Positions 51,483-62,078 of a stretch of 64,000 nt of DNA are shown here, one piece after another; positions within the stretch are counted from its first letter, which is position 1, and the number at the start of each line of letters is the position of its first letter. This DNA is from Bathymodiolus brooksi (Eukaryota; Mollusca; Bivalvia; Mytilida; Modiolidae): NCBI GenBank assembly GCA_963680875.1, contig OY804589.1, positions 2,046,001 to 2,110,000 of the forward strand, read 5' to 3'. Made by a program: the position numbers and the translations under genes. Below the pieces are notes generated by a model. That model was not told the origin of the DNA. It worked only from the letters and a program-made list of their open reading frames with translations, and did not search any database.

Positions 51483-54400
51483 TGTTGTTAGTATTCGTCA
51501 TGTTACAGGACAGACACGTCATGTTACAGGACAGACTCGTCATGTTACAGGACAGACTCGTCATGTTACAGGACAGACTCGCCATGTTACAGGACAGACT
51601 CGTCATGTTACAGAACAGACTCGTCATGTTACAAGACAGACTCGTCATGTTACAGGACAGACTCGTCATGTTACAGAACAGACTCGTCATGTTACAAGAC
51701 AGACTCGTCATGTTACAGGACAGACTCGTCATGTTACAGAACAGACTCGTCATGTTACAAGACAGACTCGTCATGTTACAGGACAGACTCGTCATGTTAC
51801 AGAACAGACTCGTCATGTTACAAGACAGACTCGTCATGTTACAGGACAGACTCGTCATGTTACAAGACAGACTCGTCATGTTACAAGACAGACTCGTCAT
51901 GTTACAAGACAGACTCGTCATGTTACAGGACAGACTCGTCATGTTACAAGACAGACTCGTCATGTTACAAGACAGACTCGTCATGTTACAAGACAGACTC
52001 GTCATGTTACAGGACAGACTCGTCATGTTACAGGACAGACTCGTCATGTTACAAGACAGACTCGTCATGTTACAAGACAGACTCGTCATGTTACAAGACA
52101 GACTCGTCATGTTACAAGACAGACTCGTCATGTTACAGAACAGACTCGTCATGTTACAGGACAGACTCGTCATGTTACAAGACAGACTCGTCATGTTACA
52201 AGACAGACTCGTCATGTTACAAGACAGACTCGTCATGTTACAAGACAGACTCGTCATGTTACAAGACAGACTCGTCATGTTACAAGACAGACTCGTCATG
52301 TTACAGGACAGACTCGTCATGTTACAAGACAGACTCGTCATGTTACAGGACAGACTCGTCATGTTACAAGACAGACTCGTCATGTTACAGGACAGACTCG
52401 TCATGTTACAAGACAGACTCGTCATGTTACAGGACAGACTCGTCATGTTACAAGACAGACTCGGCTCAATTTGATGTTGTTAGTATTCGTCATGTTACAA
52501 GACAGACTCAGCTCAATTTGATGTTGTTAGTATTCGTCATGTTACAGGACAGACACGGCTCAATTTGATGTTGTTAGTATTCGTCATGTTACAGGACAGA
52601 CTCGTCATGTTACAGAACAGACTCGTCATGTTACAGAACAGACTCGTCATGTTACAGGACAGACTCGGCTCAGTTTGATGTTGTTAGTATTCGTCATGTT
52701 ACAGGACAGACACGTCATGTTACAGGACAGACTCGTAATGTTACAGGACAGACTCGGCTCAGTTTGATGTTGTTAGTATTCGTCATGTTACAGGACAGAC
52801 TCGTCATGTTACAGAATAGACTCGTCATATTACAGAACAGACTCGTCATGTTACAGGACAGACTCGGCTCAGTTTGATGTTGTTAGTATTCGTCATGTTA
52901 CAGGACAGACACGTCATGTTACAGGACAGACTCGTCATGTTACAGGACAGACTCGGCTCAATTTGATGTTGTTAGTATTCGTCATGTTACAGGACAGACA
53001 CGTCATGTTACAGGACAGACTCGTCATGTTACAGGACAGACTCGGCTCAATTTGATGTTGTTAGTATTCGTCATGTTACAGGACAGACACGTCATGTTAC
53101 AGGACAGACTCGTCATGTTACAGGACAGACTCGTCATGTTACAGGACAGACTCGTCATGTTACAGGACAGACTCGGCTCAATTTGATGTTGTTAGTATTC
53201 GTCATGTTACAGGACAGACACGTCATGTTACAGGACAGACTCGTCATGTTACAGGACAGACTCGGCTCAATTTGATGTTGTTAGTATTCGTCATGTTACA
53301 GGACAGACACGTCATGTTACAGGACAGACTCGTCATGTTACAGGACAGACTCGTCATGTTACAGGACAGACTCGCCATGTTACAGGACAGACTCGTCATG
53401 TTACAGAACAGACTCGTCATGTTACAAGACAGACTCGTCATGTTACAGGACAGACTCGTCATGTTACAGAACAGACTCGTCATGTTACAAGAAAGACTCG
53501 TCATGTTACAGGACAGACTCGTCATGTTACAGAACAGACTCGTCATGTTACAAGACAGACTCGTCATGTTACAGGACAGACTCGTCATGTTACAGAACAG
53601 ACTCGTCATGTTACAAGACAGACTCGTCATGTTACAGGACAGACTCGTCATGTTACAAGACAGACTCGTCATGTTACAAGACAGACTCGTCATGTTACAA
53701 GACAGACTCGTCATGTTACAGGACAGACTCGTCATGTTACAAGACAGACTCGTCATGTTACAAGACAGACTCGTCATGTTACAAGACAGACTCGTCATGT
53801 TACAGGACAGACTCGTCATGTTACAGGACAGACTCGTCATGTTACAAGACAGACTCGTCATGTTACAAGACAGACTCGTCATGTTACAAGACAGACTCGT
53901 CATGTTACAAGACAGACTCGTCATGTTACAGAACAGACTCGTCATGTTACAGGACAGACTCGTCATGTTACAAGACAGACTCGTCATGTTACAAGACAGA
54001 CTCGTCATGTTACAAGACAGACTCGTCATGTTACAAGACAGACTCGTCATGTTACAAGACAGACTCGTCATGTTACAAGACAGACTCGTCATGTTACAGG
54101 ACAGACTCGTCATGTTACAAGACAGACTCGTCATGTTACAGGACAGACTCGTCATGTTACAGGACAGACTCGTCATGTTACAGGACAGACTCGTCATGTT
54201 ACAAGACAGACTCGTCATGTTACAGGACAGACTCGTCATGTTACAAGACAGACTCGTCATGTTACAAGACATACTCGTCATGTTACAAGACAGACTCGTC
54301 ATGTTACAAGACAGACTCGGCTCAATTTGATGTTGTTAGTATTCGTCATGTTACAAGACAGACTCGTCATGTTACAAGACAGACTCGTCATGTTACAAGA

Positions 54401-54775
54401 CAGACTCGTCATGTTACAAGACAGACTCGTCATGTTACAAGACAGACTCGTCATGTTACAGGACAGACTCGTCATGTTACAAGACAGACTCGTCATGTTA
54501 CAAGACAGACTCGTCATGTTACAAGACAGACTCGTCATGTTACAGGACAGACTCGTCATGTTACAAGACAGACTCGTCATGTTACAAGACAGACTCGTCA
54601 TGTTACAGGACAGACTCGTCATGTTACAAGACAGACTCGTCATGTTACAAGACAGACTCGTCATGTTACAAGACAGACTCGTCATGTTACAAGACAGACT
54701 CGTCATGTTACAGGACAGACTCGTCATGTTACAAGACAGACTCGTCATGTTACAAGACAGACTCGGCTCAATTTG
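51483..54775. repeat. Giant satellite, section 3: long runs of 21-bp units
   Basis: There are three nearly pure runs of the 21-bp unit (about 51516-52463, 53309-54319 and 54345-54765), with aggacag, aagacag and agaacag variants, separated by short 47-bp blocks. The rare gccatg variant at 51581 returns at 53374, so a 1793-bp segment is duplicated. Because 21 bp is 7 codons and neither strand has a stop in one frame, both strands are open for 149-352 codons (DRLVMLQ on plus, NMTSLSC on minus). These are not called as proteins. Confidence 0.95.
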
Positions 54776-55190
54776 ATGTTGTTAGTATTCGTCATGTTCT
54801 CTTTCCCTGGATGTTGTTAGTATTCGTCATGTTCTCTTTCCCTGGATGTTGTTAGTATTCGTCATGTTCTCTTTCCCTGGATGTTGTTAGTATTCGTCAT
54901 GTTCTCTTTCCCTGGATGTTGTTAGTATTCGTCATGTTCTCTTTCCCTGGATGTTGTTAGTATTCGTCATGTTCTCTTTCCCTGGATGTTGTTAGTATTC
55001 GTCATGTTCTCTTTCCCTGGATGTTGTTAGTATTCGTCATGTTCTCTTTCCCTGGATGTTGTTAGTATTCGTCATGTTCTCTTTCCCTGGATGTTGTTAG
55101 TATTCGTCATGTTCTCTTTCCCTGGATGTTGTTAGTATTCGTCATGTTCTCTTTCCCTGGATGTTGTTAGTATTCGTCATGTTCTCTTTC
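54776..55190. repeat. 35-bp hybrid array at the satellite's right edge
   Basis: About 12 near-identical copies of atgttgttagtattcgtcat gttctctttccctgg. The first 23 bp are identical to part of the 47-bp unit; the last 12 bp are new. It follows the preceding satellite without a break. Confidence 0.95.
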
Positions 55191-55494
55191 CTAACACAAT
55201 TTAAATGATATTCATTTAAAGAGAAGTAACTCTTGTTTCCTATGATTTCACGTAGCTATGACAATGTTTAAACAGCGAGTGTTGACAACTGAAACATGAA
55301 CAACTACCTCTCACCTAAAATTATTAAACACAAGATGATGACGACATAAGCTGATGGGAATTCATGTCCTGGTTTATGAATTTCTGTAAAGGGCAGTAAC
55401 TCTCATTTAAAGATTTCATTTCATCTGGCGTTAACCACCATAATCCTATCCCCTCCCTATTTAAAGGCAGCTACACTCGTATCATTCTGGATAT
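55191..55494. other. Short spacer, no gene seen
   Basis: AT-rich DNA with several phrases such as aaagggcagtaactctcatt that I associate with dispersed bivalve repeats. No coding signal. Confidence 0.45.
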
Positions 55495-55543
55495 CCCTTA
55501 TATCATGATTTGATAGACAATTTGATTCAAGATTTTATTCTAC
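55495..55543. repeat. Direct repeat, left copy, bracketing the LINE
   Basis: cccttatatcatgatttgat agacaatttgattcaagatt ttattctac recurs at 56200-56255 with one base change and an extra ttcaaga. Read on the minus strand it is gtagaataaaatcttgaatc, which looks like a retroelement polyadenylation signal followed by a ttgaatc tail. It may therefore be a dispersed repeat end rather than a target-site duplication. Confidence 0.7.
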
Positions 55544-55646
55544 AAAATGAAAATCCAATGGTTCATGAAAATATATATTTTCGGGTTTTTTTTGTAAGTT
55601 ACTCAAAAATGTATTTAATCTATTATGCATAGTTGTAGTATTGTGA
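55543..55646. repeat. Right flank repeat of the giant satellite
   Basis: Counterpart of 26097-26207: caaaatgaaaatccaatggt tcatgaaaatatata, then ctcaaaaatgtatttaatct attatg and tattgtgat. It lies about 350 bp beyond the end of the 35-bp array and ends where LINE homology begins. Confidence 0.75.
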
Positions 55647-56195
55647 TATTCTTTAGCTCCGGTATGCCTTCAGGATTTAGTTAATGTGAAGAATTCTAAA
55701 TATGCTTTCAGGTATTCGAACACATTAGATGTACCTCAAGTTAGAACTATAAGGTATGGCAAAAAATCATTCATGTTTGCAGCTGCAACTCTGTGGAACG
55801 ACCTTCCGAACCATTTCAGAACTGAAAACAGTTTCGACCACTTTAAAAGTTTGATTCAGTCCTGGAATGGCTCAGTATGTCGTTGTTCTGCATGCAGATA
55901 ACATATTCAGCTTTCTGTTTTATTTCTAGTGCTTTTTCCAAGTTTTAATGCTGCTTAGTTATTTTATGTTTGCTTGATATTGCTTCAGCATGTTTTAGTA
56001 TGTCTTTTATTTTTGTGCTTTTTATGTTGCATTTGCTAACTGTATGTGCTTTATATGTGTGTTTATGTGATTATGTTAATATGTGTATGTATCTTGTGCT
56101 ACTATGTATATTCGGTAAAAAGCTCCTGAGAGCTTGTGTTTATTGTTATACAAAAACCGAATTCAAATAAAGTTTTCTTATCTTATCTTATCAGT
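55647..56195 (+). mobile_element. 5'-truncated LINE, reverse-transcriptase C-terminus and 3' UTR
   Basis: An open frame from 55647 to the TAA ending at 55901 reads YSLAPVCLQDLVNVKNSKYA at its start and later GKKSFMFAAATLWNDLPNHF. The pattern LAPxYLxDL, then (A)APxLWNxLP, is the standard C-terminal end of ORF2 in CR1/L2-type and related non-LTR retrotransposons. The endonuclease and RT core are missing. The 3' UTR has a GCTC/GAGC hairpin (about 56120), attcaaataaag and a (ttatc)3 tail ending near 56193. It is a dead-on-arrival copy. The family beyond the CR1/L2/jockey-like group is not decided. Confidence 0.82.
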
Positions 56196-56199
56196 AACT

Positions 56200-56255
56200 C
56201 CCTTATATCATGATTTTATAGACAATTTGATTCAAGATTCAAGATTTTATTCTAC
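56200..56255. repeat. Direct repeat, right copy, bracketing the LINE
   Basis: See 55495-55543. It differs by ttttatag for tttgatag and a duplicated ttcaaga. Confidence 0.7.
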
Positions 56256-56268
56256 GGAACAGCTACCC

Positions 56269-56287
56269 CCCACCACCACCACCACCC
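56269..56287. repeat. (CAC)n microsatellite
   Basis: About six cac repeats within a C-rich patch. Confidence 0.85.
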
Positions 56288-56648
56288 CACACCTTTGTTA
56301 TGATATATTGATACAATGTAATTTGAATGCAAGACATATATTCATCTGTAGAGAACAGTGGCTCTCCTGCCTTCTATTTTTGATTGTGTACACTTAATAC
56401 GTTACTATGGATACACTGGTTCTAGACACCTTCAGTCTAATTACATCTCCACACTTGCTCCCTATTTTCTATTGGTTGTTTACCGCAGCGTGGGAGATAT
56501 AAACACGTTCCTTTAGGGGTCACGTTAGGGGTCAGATTAATCTGATTGTAATTGATTGCGAAACCTTTCAATTATCTCTTTAAACATTGGATGTGTTATA
56601 TAGCTAGACATCAACGTACATTTAACGACCAGATGTTGACCATCTTCA
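56288..56648. other. Spacer, no gene seen
   Basis: AT-rich sequence with no recognised element; short frames only. Confidence 0.5.
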
Positions 56649-56838
56649 GAACTAATGAACCATTATTTCTTGATTTAATATGTCCAGTCTCCAGAACTAA
56701 TGAACCATTATTTCTTGGTTTAATATGTCCAGTCTCCAGAACAAGACTTTTATTAGTGAACCATTATTTCTTGGTTTAATATGTCCAGTCTCCAGAACAA
56801 GTGAACCATTATTTCTTGCGTTAATATGTCGAGTCTTC
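56649..56838. repeat. 45-bp imperfect tandem repeat, 4 copies
   Basis: Units contain gaaccattatttcttggttt aatatgtccagtctccaga. The third copy has an 11-bp insertion (gacttttatta), and the fourth is diverged at its end. Confidence 0.9.
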
Positions 56839-56871
56839 GTTCTTAATTAACCAAGATAGTCTGGCAAACTA

Positions 56872-57425
56872 ATCTTCACCTATATGTGATCTTGTAGTTA
56901 TCACAATAATCTTCACCTATATGTGATCTTGTAGTTATCACAATAATCTTCACCTATATGTGATCTTGTAGTTATCACAATAATCTTCACCTATATGTGA
57001 TCTTGTAGTTATCACAATAATCTTCACCTATATGTGATCTTGTAGTTATCACAATAATCTTCACCTATATGTGATCTTGTAGTTATCACAATAATCTTCA
57101 CCTATATGTGATCTTGTAGTTATCACAATAATCTTCACCTATATGTGATCTTGTAGTTATCACAATAATCTTCACCTATATGTGATCTTGTAGTTATCAC
57201 AATAATCTTCACCTATATGTGATCTTGTAGTTATCACAATAATCTTCACCTATATGTGATCTTGTAGTTATCACAATAATCTTCACCTATATGTGATCTT
57301 GTAGTTATCACAATAATCTTCACCTATATGTGATCTTGTAGTTATCACAATAATCTTCACCTATATGTGATCTTGTAGTTATCACAATAATCTTCACCTA
57401 TATGTGATCTTGTAGTTATCACAAT
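56872..57425. repeat. 37-bp tandem array
   Basis: About 15 essentially identical copies of aatcttcacctatatgtgat cttgtagttatcacaat. Each contains TGTGAT and ATCACA, which can pair around a cttgtagtt loop. Confidence 0.96.
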
Positions 57426-57524
57426 TTGGTCTTTTACCTTATTTATTTATATTTTCATTCTGCTATTTTTCCCCTTCAAATTATAATATGATGACTGATC
57501 GAATAATAAATCTACACTAACAAA

Positions 57525-57842
57525 ATGTAGGAACAACATATAAAACTATGACATACAAAATGTACGACATACAAAATATGTACGACAAACAAAATGTACG
57601 GCATACAAAACTGTACGACATACAAAATATGTACGACAAACAAAATGTACGACATATAAAACATGTACGACATACAAACTATATGACATACAAAATGTAC
57701 GACATACAAACTATATGACATACAAAATGTACGACATACAAAATATATACGACAAACAAAATATACGACATATAAACATGTACGACATACAAAATGTACG
57801 ACATACAAAAATGTACGACATACAAAAATATATGACATACAT
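57525..57842. repeat. Degenerate short tandem repeat
   Basis: Irregular repetition of gtacgacatacaaaat-like words of about 15-19 bp with length variation. The minus-strand 108-codon frame (Tyr/Cys/Val/Phe rich) is its translation and is not a gene. Confidence 0.85.
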
Positions 57843-57948
57843 GTGCAGATATATATCTAGTGGGTGTGTACTAAAATATGACGTTTATATAGCGACACTG
57901 TGACTGCCCTAAGGCAATATCTTGACTTTCATCGCCTTCCGCGTTGTC

Positions 57949-58112
57949 ATTCATTCATTCATTCATTCATTCTTTTATTATTTCATTTATTTATTTATTC
58001 ATTTTTATTTATTTATTTATCCATCTATTTTTATTTATTTATTTAAATTTATTTATCTATCTATCTATCTATTTTCATTTATTTATTTATTTTATTTATT
58101 TATTTATTTGAC
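57949..58112. repeat. (ATTC)n / (ATTT)n / (ATCT)n microsatellite
   Basis: About six attc repeats, then mostly attt tetranucleotides with short atct stretches. The 82-codon frame here (57922-58170) is low complexity. Confidence 0.93.
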
Positions 58113-58436
58113 AGAGATTCCGTTTTGTTATTGTCAGCAACATTGTCATCCACTTCTATCTGAACTATAGAACTTCTTAGTTTAAATTATAAAAGTAAGA
58201 AACATCTAATTATTTAACATTTTAATCACGTACAGCGTGATTCATTGAACTTTGAACTTTAGACAGAATATATTATCCACCAGACTAAAGTACACTTTGA
58301 TGTTACTAAATGTAGTTCCGGCTTGATGTTAAATCTCTAAGTCATTATATAAGTATGTTAAGTATGAACACAACTTATGTCAAGTGTTGTATACGACCTC
58401 TGTAAGTTTAACTAATCACTACACGTTAATAAGATT
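58113..58436. other. Spacer, no gene seen
   Basis: AT-rich single-copy-looking DNA without recognised features. Confidence 0.5.
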
Positions 58437-59950
58437 ACAGTTTGTAACTGTAAAAGTTTAATATAGGTTGTCGTGATCCATGTACGTCAATATATACAGT
58501 TTGTAACTGTAAAAGTTTAATATAGGTTGTCGTGATCCATGTACGTCAATATATACAGTTTATAACTGTAACAGTTTATATAGGTTGTCGTGATCCGTGT
58601 ACGTCAATATATACAGTTTATAACTGTAACAGTATATATAGGTTGTCGTGATCCATGTACGTCAATATATACAGTTTATAAATGTAACAGTTTAATATAG
58701 GTTGTCGTGATCCATGTACGTCAATATATACAGTTTATAACTGTAACAGTTTAATATAGGTTGTCGTGATCCATGTACGTCAATATATACAGTTTGTAAC
58801 TGTAACAGTTTAATATAGGTTGTCGTGATCCATGTACGTCAATATATACAGTTTGTAACTGTAAAAGTTTAATATAGGTTGTCGTGATCCATGTACGTCA
58901 ATATATACAGTTTATAACTGTAACAGTTTAATATAGGTTGTCGTGATCCATGTACGTCAATATATACAGTTTGTAACTGTAAAAGTTTAATATAGGTTGT
59001 CGTGATCCGTGTACGTCAATATATACAGTTTATAACTGTAACAGTTTAATATAGGTTGTCGTGATCCATGTACGTCAATATATACAGTTTGTAACTGTAA
59101 AAGTTTAATATAGGTTGTCGTGATCCATGTACGTCAATATATACAGTTTGTAACTGTAAGAGTTTAATATAGGTTGTCGTGATCCGTGTACGTCAATATA
59201 TACAGTTTGTAACTGTAAAAGTTTAATATAGGTTGTCGTGATCCGTGTACGTCAATATATACAGTTTGTAACTGTAAGAGTTTAATATAGGTTGTCGTGA
59301 TCCATGTACGTCAATATATACAGTTTGTAACTGTAAAAGTTTAATATAGGTTGTCGTGATCCGTGTACGTCAATATATACAGTTTATAACTGTAACAGTT
59401 TAATATAGGTTGTCGTGATCCATGTACGTCAATATATACAGTTTATAACTGTAACAGTTTAATATAGGTTGTCGTGATCCATGTACGTCAATATATACAG
59501 TTTATAACTGTAAAAGTTTAATATAGGTTGTCGTGATCCATGTACGTCAATATATACAGTTTATAACTGTAACAGTTTAATATAGGTTGTCGTGATCCAT
59601 GTACGTCAATATATACAGTTTGTAACTGTAAAAGTTTAATATAGGTTGTCGTGATCCGTGTACGTCAATATATACAGTTTATAACTGTAACAGTTTAATA
59701 TAGGTTGTCGTGATCCATGTACGTCAATATATACAGTTTATAACTGTAACAGTTTAATATAGGTTGTCGTGATCCATGTACGTCAATATATACAGTTTAT
59801 AACTGTAAAAGTTTAATATAGGTTGTCGTGATCCATGTACGTCAATATATACAGTTTAATATAGGTTGTCGTGATCCATGTACGTCAATATATACAGTTT
59901 GTAACTGTAAAAGTTTGATATAGGTTGTCGTGATCCGTGTACGTCAATAT
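58437..59950. repeat. 59-bp tandem array
   Basis: About 26 copies of a 59-bp unit: acagtttgtaactgtaaaag, tttaatataggttgtcgtga, tccatgtacgtcaatatat. Two interspersed subtypes differ at gtaactgtaaaag versus ataactgtaacag. Every unit has ACAGTT and AACTGT separated by 3 bp, a perfect inverted repeat. One unit near 59855 lacks the inverted-repeat part. Confidence 0.96.
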
Positions 59951-60133
59951 GGTTTCTTTTCCGTGTATAACCTTCCCTATAGTTTTATCAAATACGACAT
60001 TTTCTAACCATCGATGATGTTGCTAATTTTTGTTCTTGGTCCATACCATGTCATTGTTTTTTTTAAACTATGACGCAACATTAGACTCGAAGGCATTTAA
60101 TGTTATCCATTTTATAAATAAGGCTAGCCGAAT

Positions 60134-60282
60134 CACAGGCGCTCGTGGCACGGACCACCCCCCTTTTTCTAAAATAAGGAAAAGGAGATGAAATAATAAA
60201 GAAATAAAAAAAAATTATTGAAAATAAATTTGTAAACAGAAAGTTAGAAAAAGGGGGGTGGTCCGTGCCACGAGCGCCTGTA
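60134..60282. mobile_element. 149-bp MITE with 8-bp target duplication
   Basis: The arms acaggcgctcgtggcacgga ccaccccccttttt and their exact complement (60135-60172 and 60244-60281) enclose about 70 bp of AT-rich DNA. The 8-bp direct repeat agccgaat flanks it at 60126-60133 and 60283-60290. No coding capacity. An 8-bp duplication fits hAT-type mobilisation, but superfamily assignment is tentative. Confidence 0.82.
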
Positions 60283-60437
60283 AGCCGAATATATTGTTTA
60301 CGCTTATACGGCGCCATATTTAAACAGATCGATGGAGAATGTAAAAACCATATTAATATAACTTTGGACAAATATCACCGTTAGCAGTAATAAAGAGACA
60401 ACTTTGATTGAAGAAGTGCAAAGTGTATACAGACATG

Positions 60438-61145
60438 CACAGGGGCTAGGTGCGTCCGAAAAAAAAAAAAAAAAAAAACTATGTAATACTACAAGGGGGC
60501 GAACTCACTTGCTTCCATTTTTTTAAGTCGTCGTGTTAAATTGATCGTAACTTCGGAACGCCTTAATATTTTCAAAAAATGTTTCCAACGGGCTTTTTGA
60601 TTGGCTGAAACACTCTTGATTGGCTGAAACACTCTGTTTCAGCCAATCAAAAAGCCCTTTAGAACTCTCTCAATTTTCACGTCTATGGCGTTTGTCAAGG
60701 ATGCAAATGGGATTTCTTTCAAAAACAGACTTAAAGGACATATAAATTGACGTAAGGTAAGAAATTTTATCATAATTTGAATGGATGAAAGTATTTAGCT
60801 AGTCAAAATGACTCGTTTACGCATGGGAAAGTCTGTACACAGATGGGAAGTGGTCAACCCAACGTTTGTACGACTTCGGATTTTCACGCCGTTTTGTTTT
60901 GGTTCGTGTATGATACCTCAGCAGTTCGGAGGCCTACACTAACAATTGGGGTCTCTTTGGAAAGGACAATTACTTGACTTTCGACTGGTGGAAACATTTT
61001 TTGAAAATATTAAGGCGTTCCGAAGTTACGATCAATTTAACACGACGACTTAAAAAAATGGAAGCAAGTGAGTTCGCCCCCTTGTAGTATTATATAGTAT
61101 TTTTTTTATTTTTATTTTTTTTTTCGGACGCACCTAGCCCCTGTG
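60438..61145. mobile_element. 708-bp hAT-like non-autonomous element
   Basis: The terminal inverted repeat starts cacaggggctaggtgcgtcc g and extends about 150 bp (60438-60586 and 60990-61145), interrupted only by A/T-run length differences. It is flanked by the 8-bp duplication cagacatg at 60430-60437 and 61146-61153. The CAGGGG-type end and 8-bp duplication suggest the hAT superfamily. The interior has no transposase but holds a second hairpin: gggctttttgattggctgaa aca at 60590-60612 pairs with 60635-60657. Confidence 0.85.
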
Positions 61146-61153
61146 CAGACATG

Positions 61154-61552
61154 AAGAAAGTAAGAAAATACTGAATATCAAGTAGAACCGACATATCTCA
61201 CATTATACATTTTCCCCTTTTCTTAGGGGGGTTTATATATTTCTTTATTAAATAATATGTAAAATTCTGTCCTGTTATGACAAATCTGCCTGACTAATAC
61301 GGTTTTTAATTTTTCCTCTCATATTAATTGCTAATTTTAAGTGCTAACCCGGGGAAAATACGGATAAATTCACTTCCGGTTTTAATCCGAGCTGCATTTT
61401 ACATAGAGGAGTTCATTTCAAAACTTTCTCTTTTGCATAATTGTACAAATGAAGAATCATACTTTTATTTAAAATTATGTTTTCACATGAGATCGTCACC
61501 AACAGTTCGAGGGGATATTACAGTTTAGGGGAATGAAACATGTGTTGTCCTA
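61154..61552. other. Spacer, no gene recognised
   Basis: A 66-codon frame (61328-61528) has no domain. No repeats were noticed. Confidence 0.5.
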
Positions 61553-61800
61553 GGTGCTTTCCGAATACTGCCGTTGGTGGCAAAACAAATAGGTACGTTC
61601 AGAGTACTGCTGTTGGTGGCAAAATGTTACATAGGTAAAGTAATCACCATTGACAAGCCAGTTAGTAACACTATATTATTGGTCATCATTAGTGCCCTAA
61701 AAACCATGCTCATACGGCCCTGTCAATGTATCCATACGGCCCTGTTAATTTATCCATACGGCCCTGGAAAAATATTCATACGGCCCTGTCATACGGACCA
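61553..61800. repeat. Local short duplications
   Basis: Two copies of an approximately 40-bp segment (gtactgctgttggtggcaaa) at 61560-61625, then five occurrences of catacggccctg or catacggacc between 61711 and 61800. The 156-codon frame crossing here (61574-62044) reads through repeats and a palindrome and has no domain. Confidence 0.7.
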
Positions 61801-61819
61801 GTTAGATTATTTAATAAAA

Positions 61820-61950
61820 GTGTTACGAACTAGCTGTTTCTGTGTTGGCCCTGGTATAGATTCTCGGTCAGCAGTATTGGCCCTCGGTGCGAATACTGCT
61901 CACCTCGAATCTATTCCAGGACCAATACAGAAACAGCCAGTTAGTAACAC
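61820..61950. mobile_element. 131-bp palindromic MITE-like element
   Basis: The left arm gtgttacgaactagctgttt ctgtgttggccctggtatag attc pairs imperfectly with the right arm, which ends gaatctattccaggaccaat acagaaacagccagttagta acac. The centre contains gcagtatt/aatactgc. The phrase gccagttagtaacac also occurs once more just upstream (about 61658). Confidence 0.75.
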
Positions 61951-61974
61951 AATAGAAGTAACCAAGACAAGCAA

Positions 61975-62078
61975 ATCATATTGTAGCGTTGTTTATCCTT
62001 TTGTACTTTTTCTTTTGCCCATTGTGTTCTCTGTTCTTCTTTGATATATGGATTCTGGTTACACCTTTGGTATCTTCA
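61975..62078 (+). mobile_element. Penelope-type element 3' tail fragment, copy 4
   Basis: ccttttgtactttttctttt gcccattgtgttctctgttc, then tggattctggttacaccttt ggtatcttcaaactcttc, is the inverted match of the start of copies 1 and 3. Only the last 100 bp of the element are left. Confidence 0.65.

Noticed and set aside
51451..54776. Long frames of NMTSLSC or DRLVMLQ repeats on both strands
   Set aside because: These follow from the 21-bp period. Both strands are open over the same DNA, and units with 47 bp nearby break every frame.
57512..57838. 108-codon minus frame rich in Tyr, Cys, Val and Phe
   Set aside because: It is a translation of the degenerate acgacatacaaaatgt repeat and not a membrane protein.
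61574..62044. 156-codon + strand frame
   Set aside because: It runs through short repeats, a palindromic element and a Penelope-type tail, so the composition reflects those elements.
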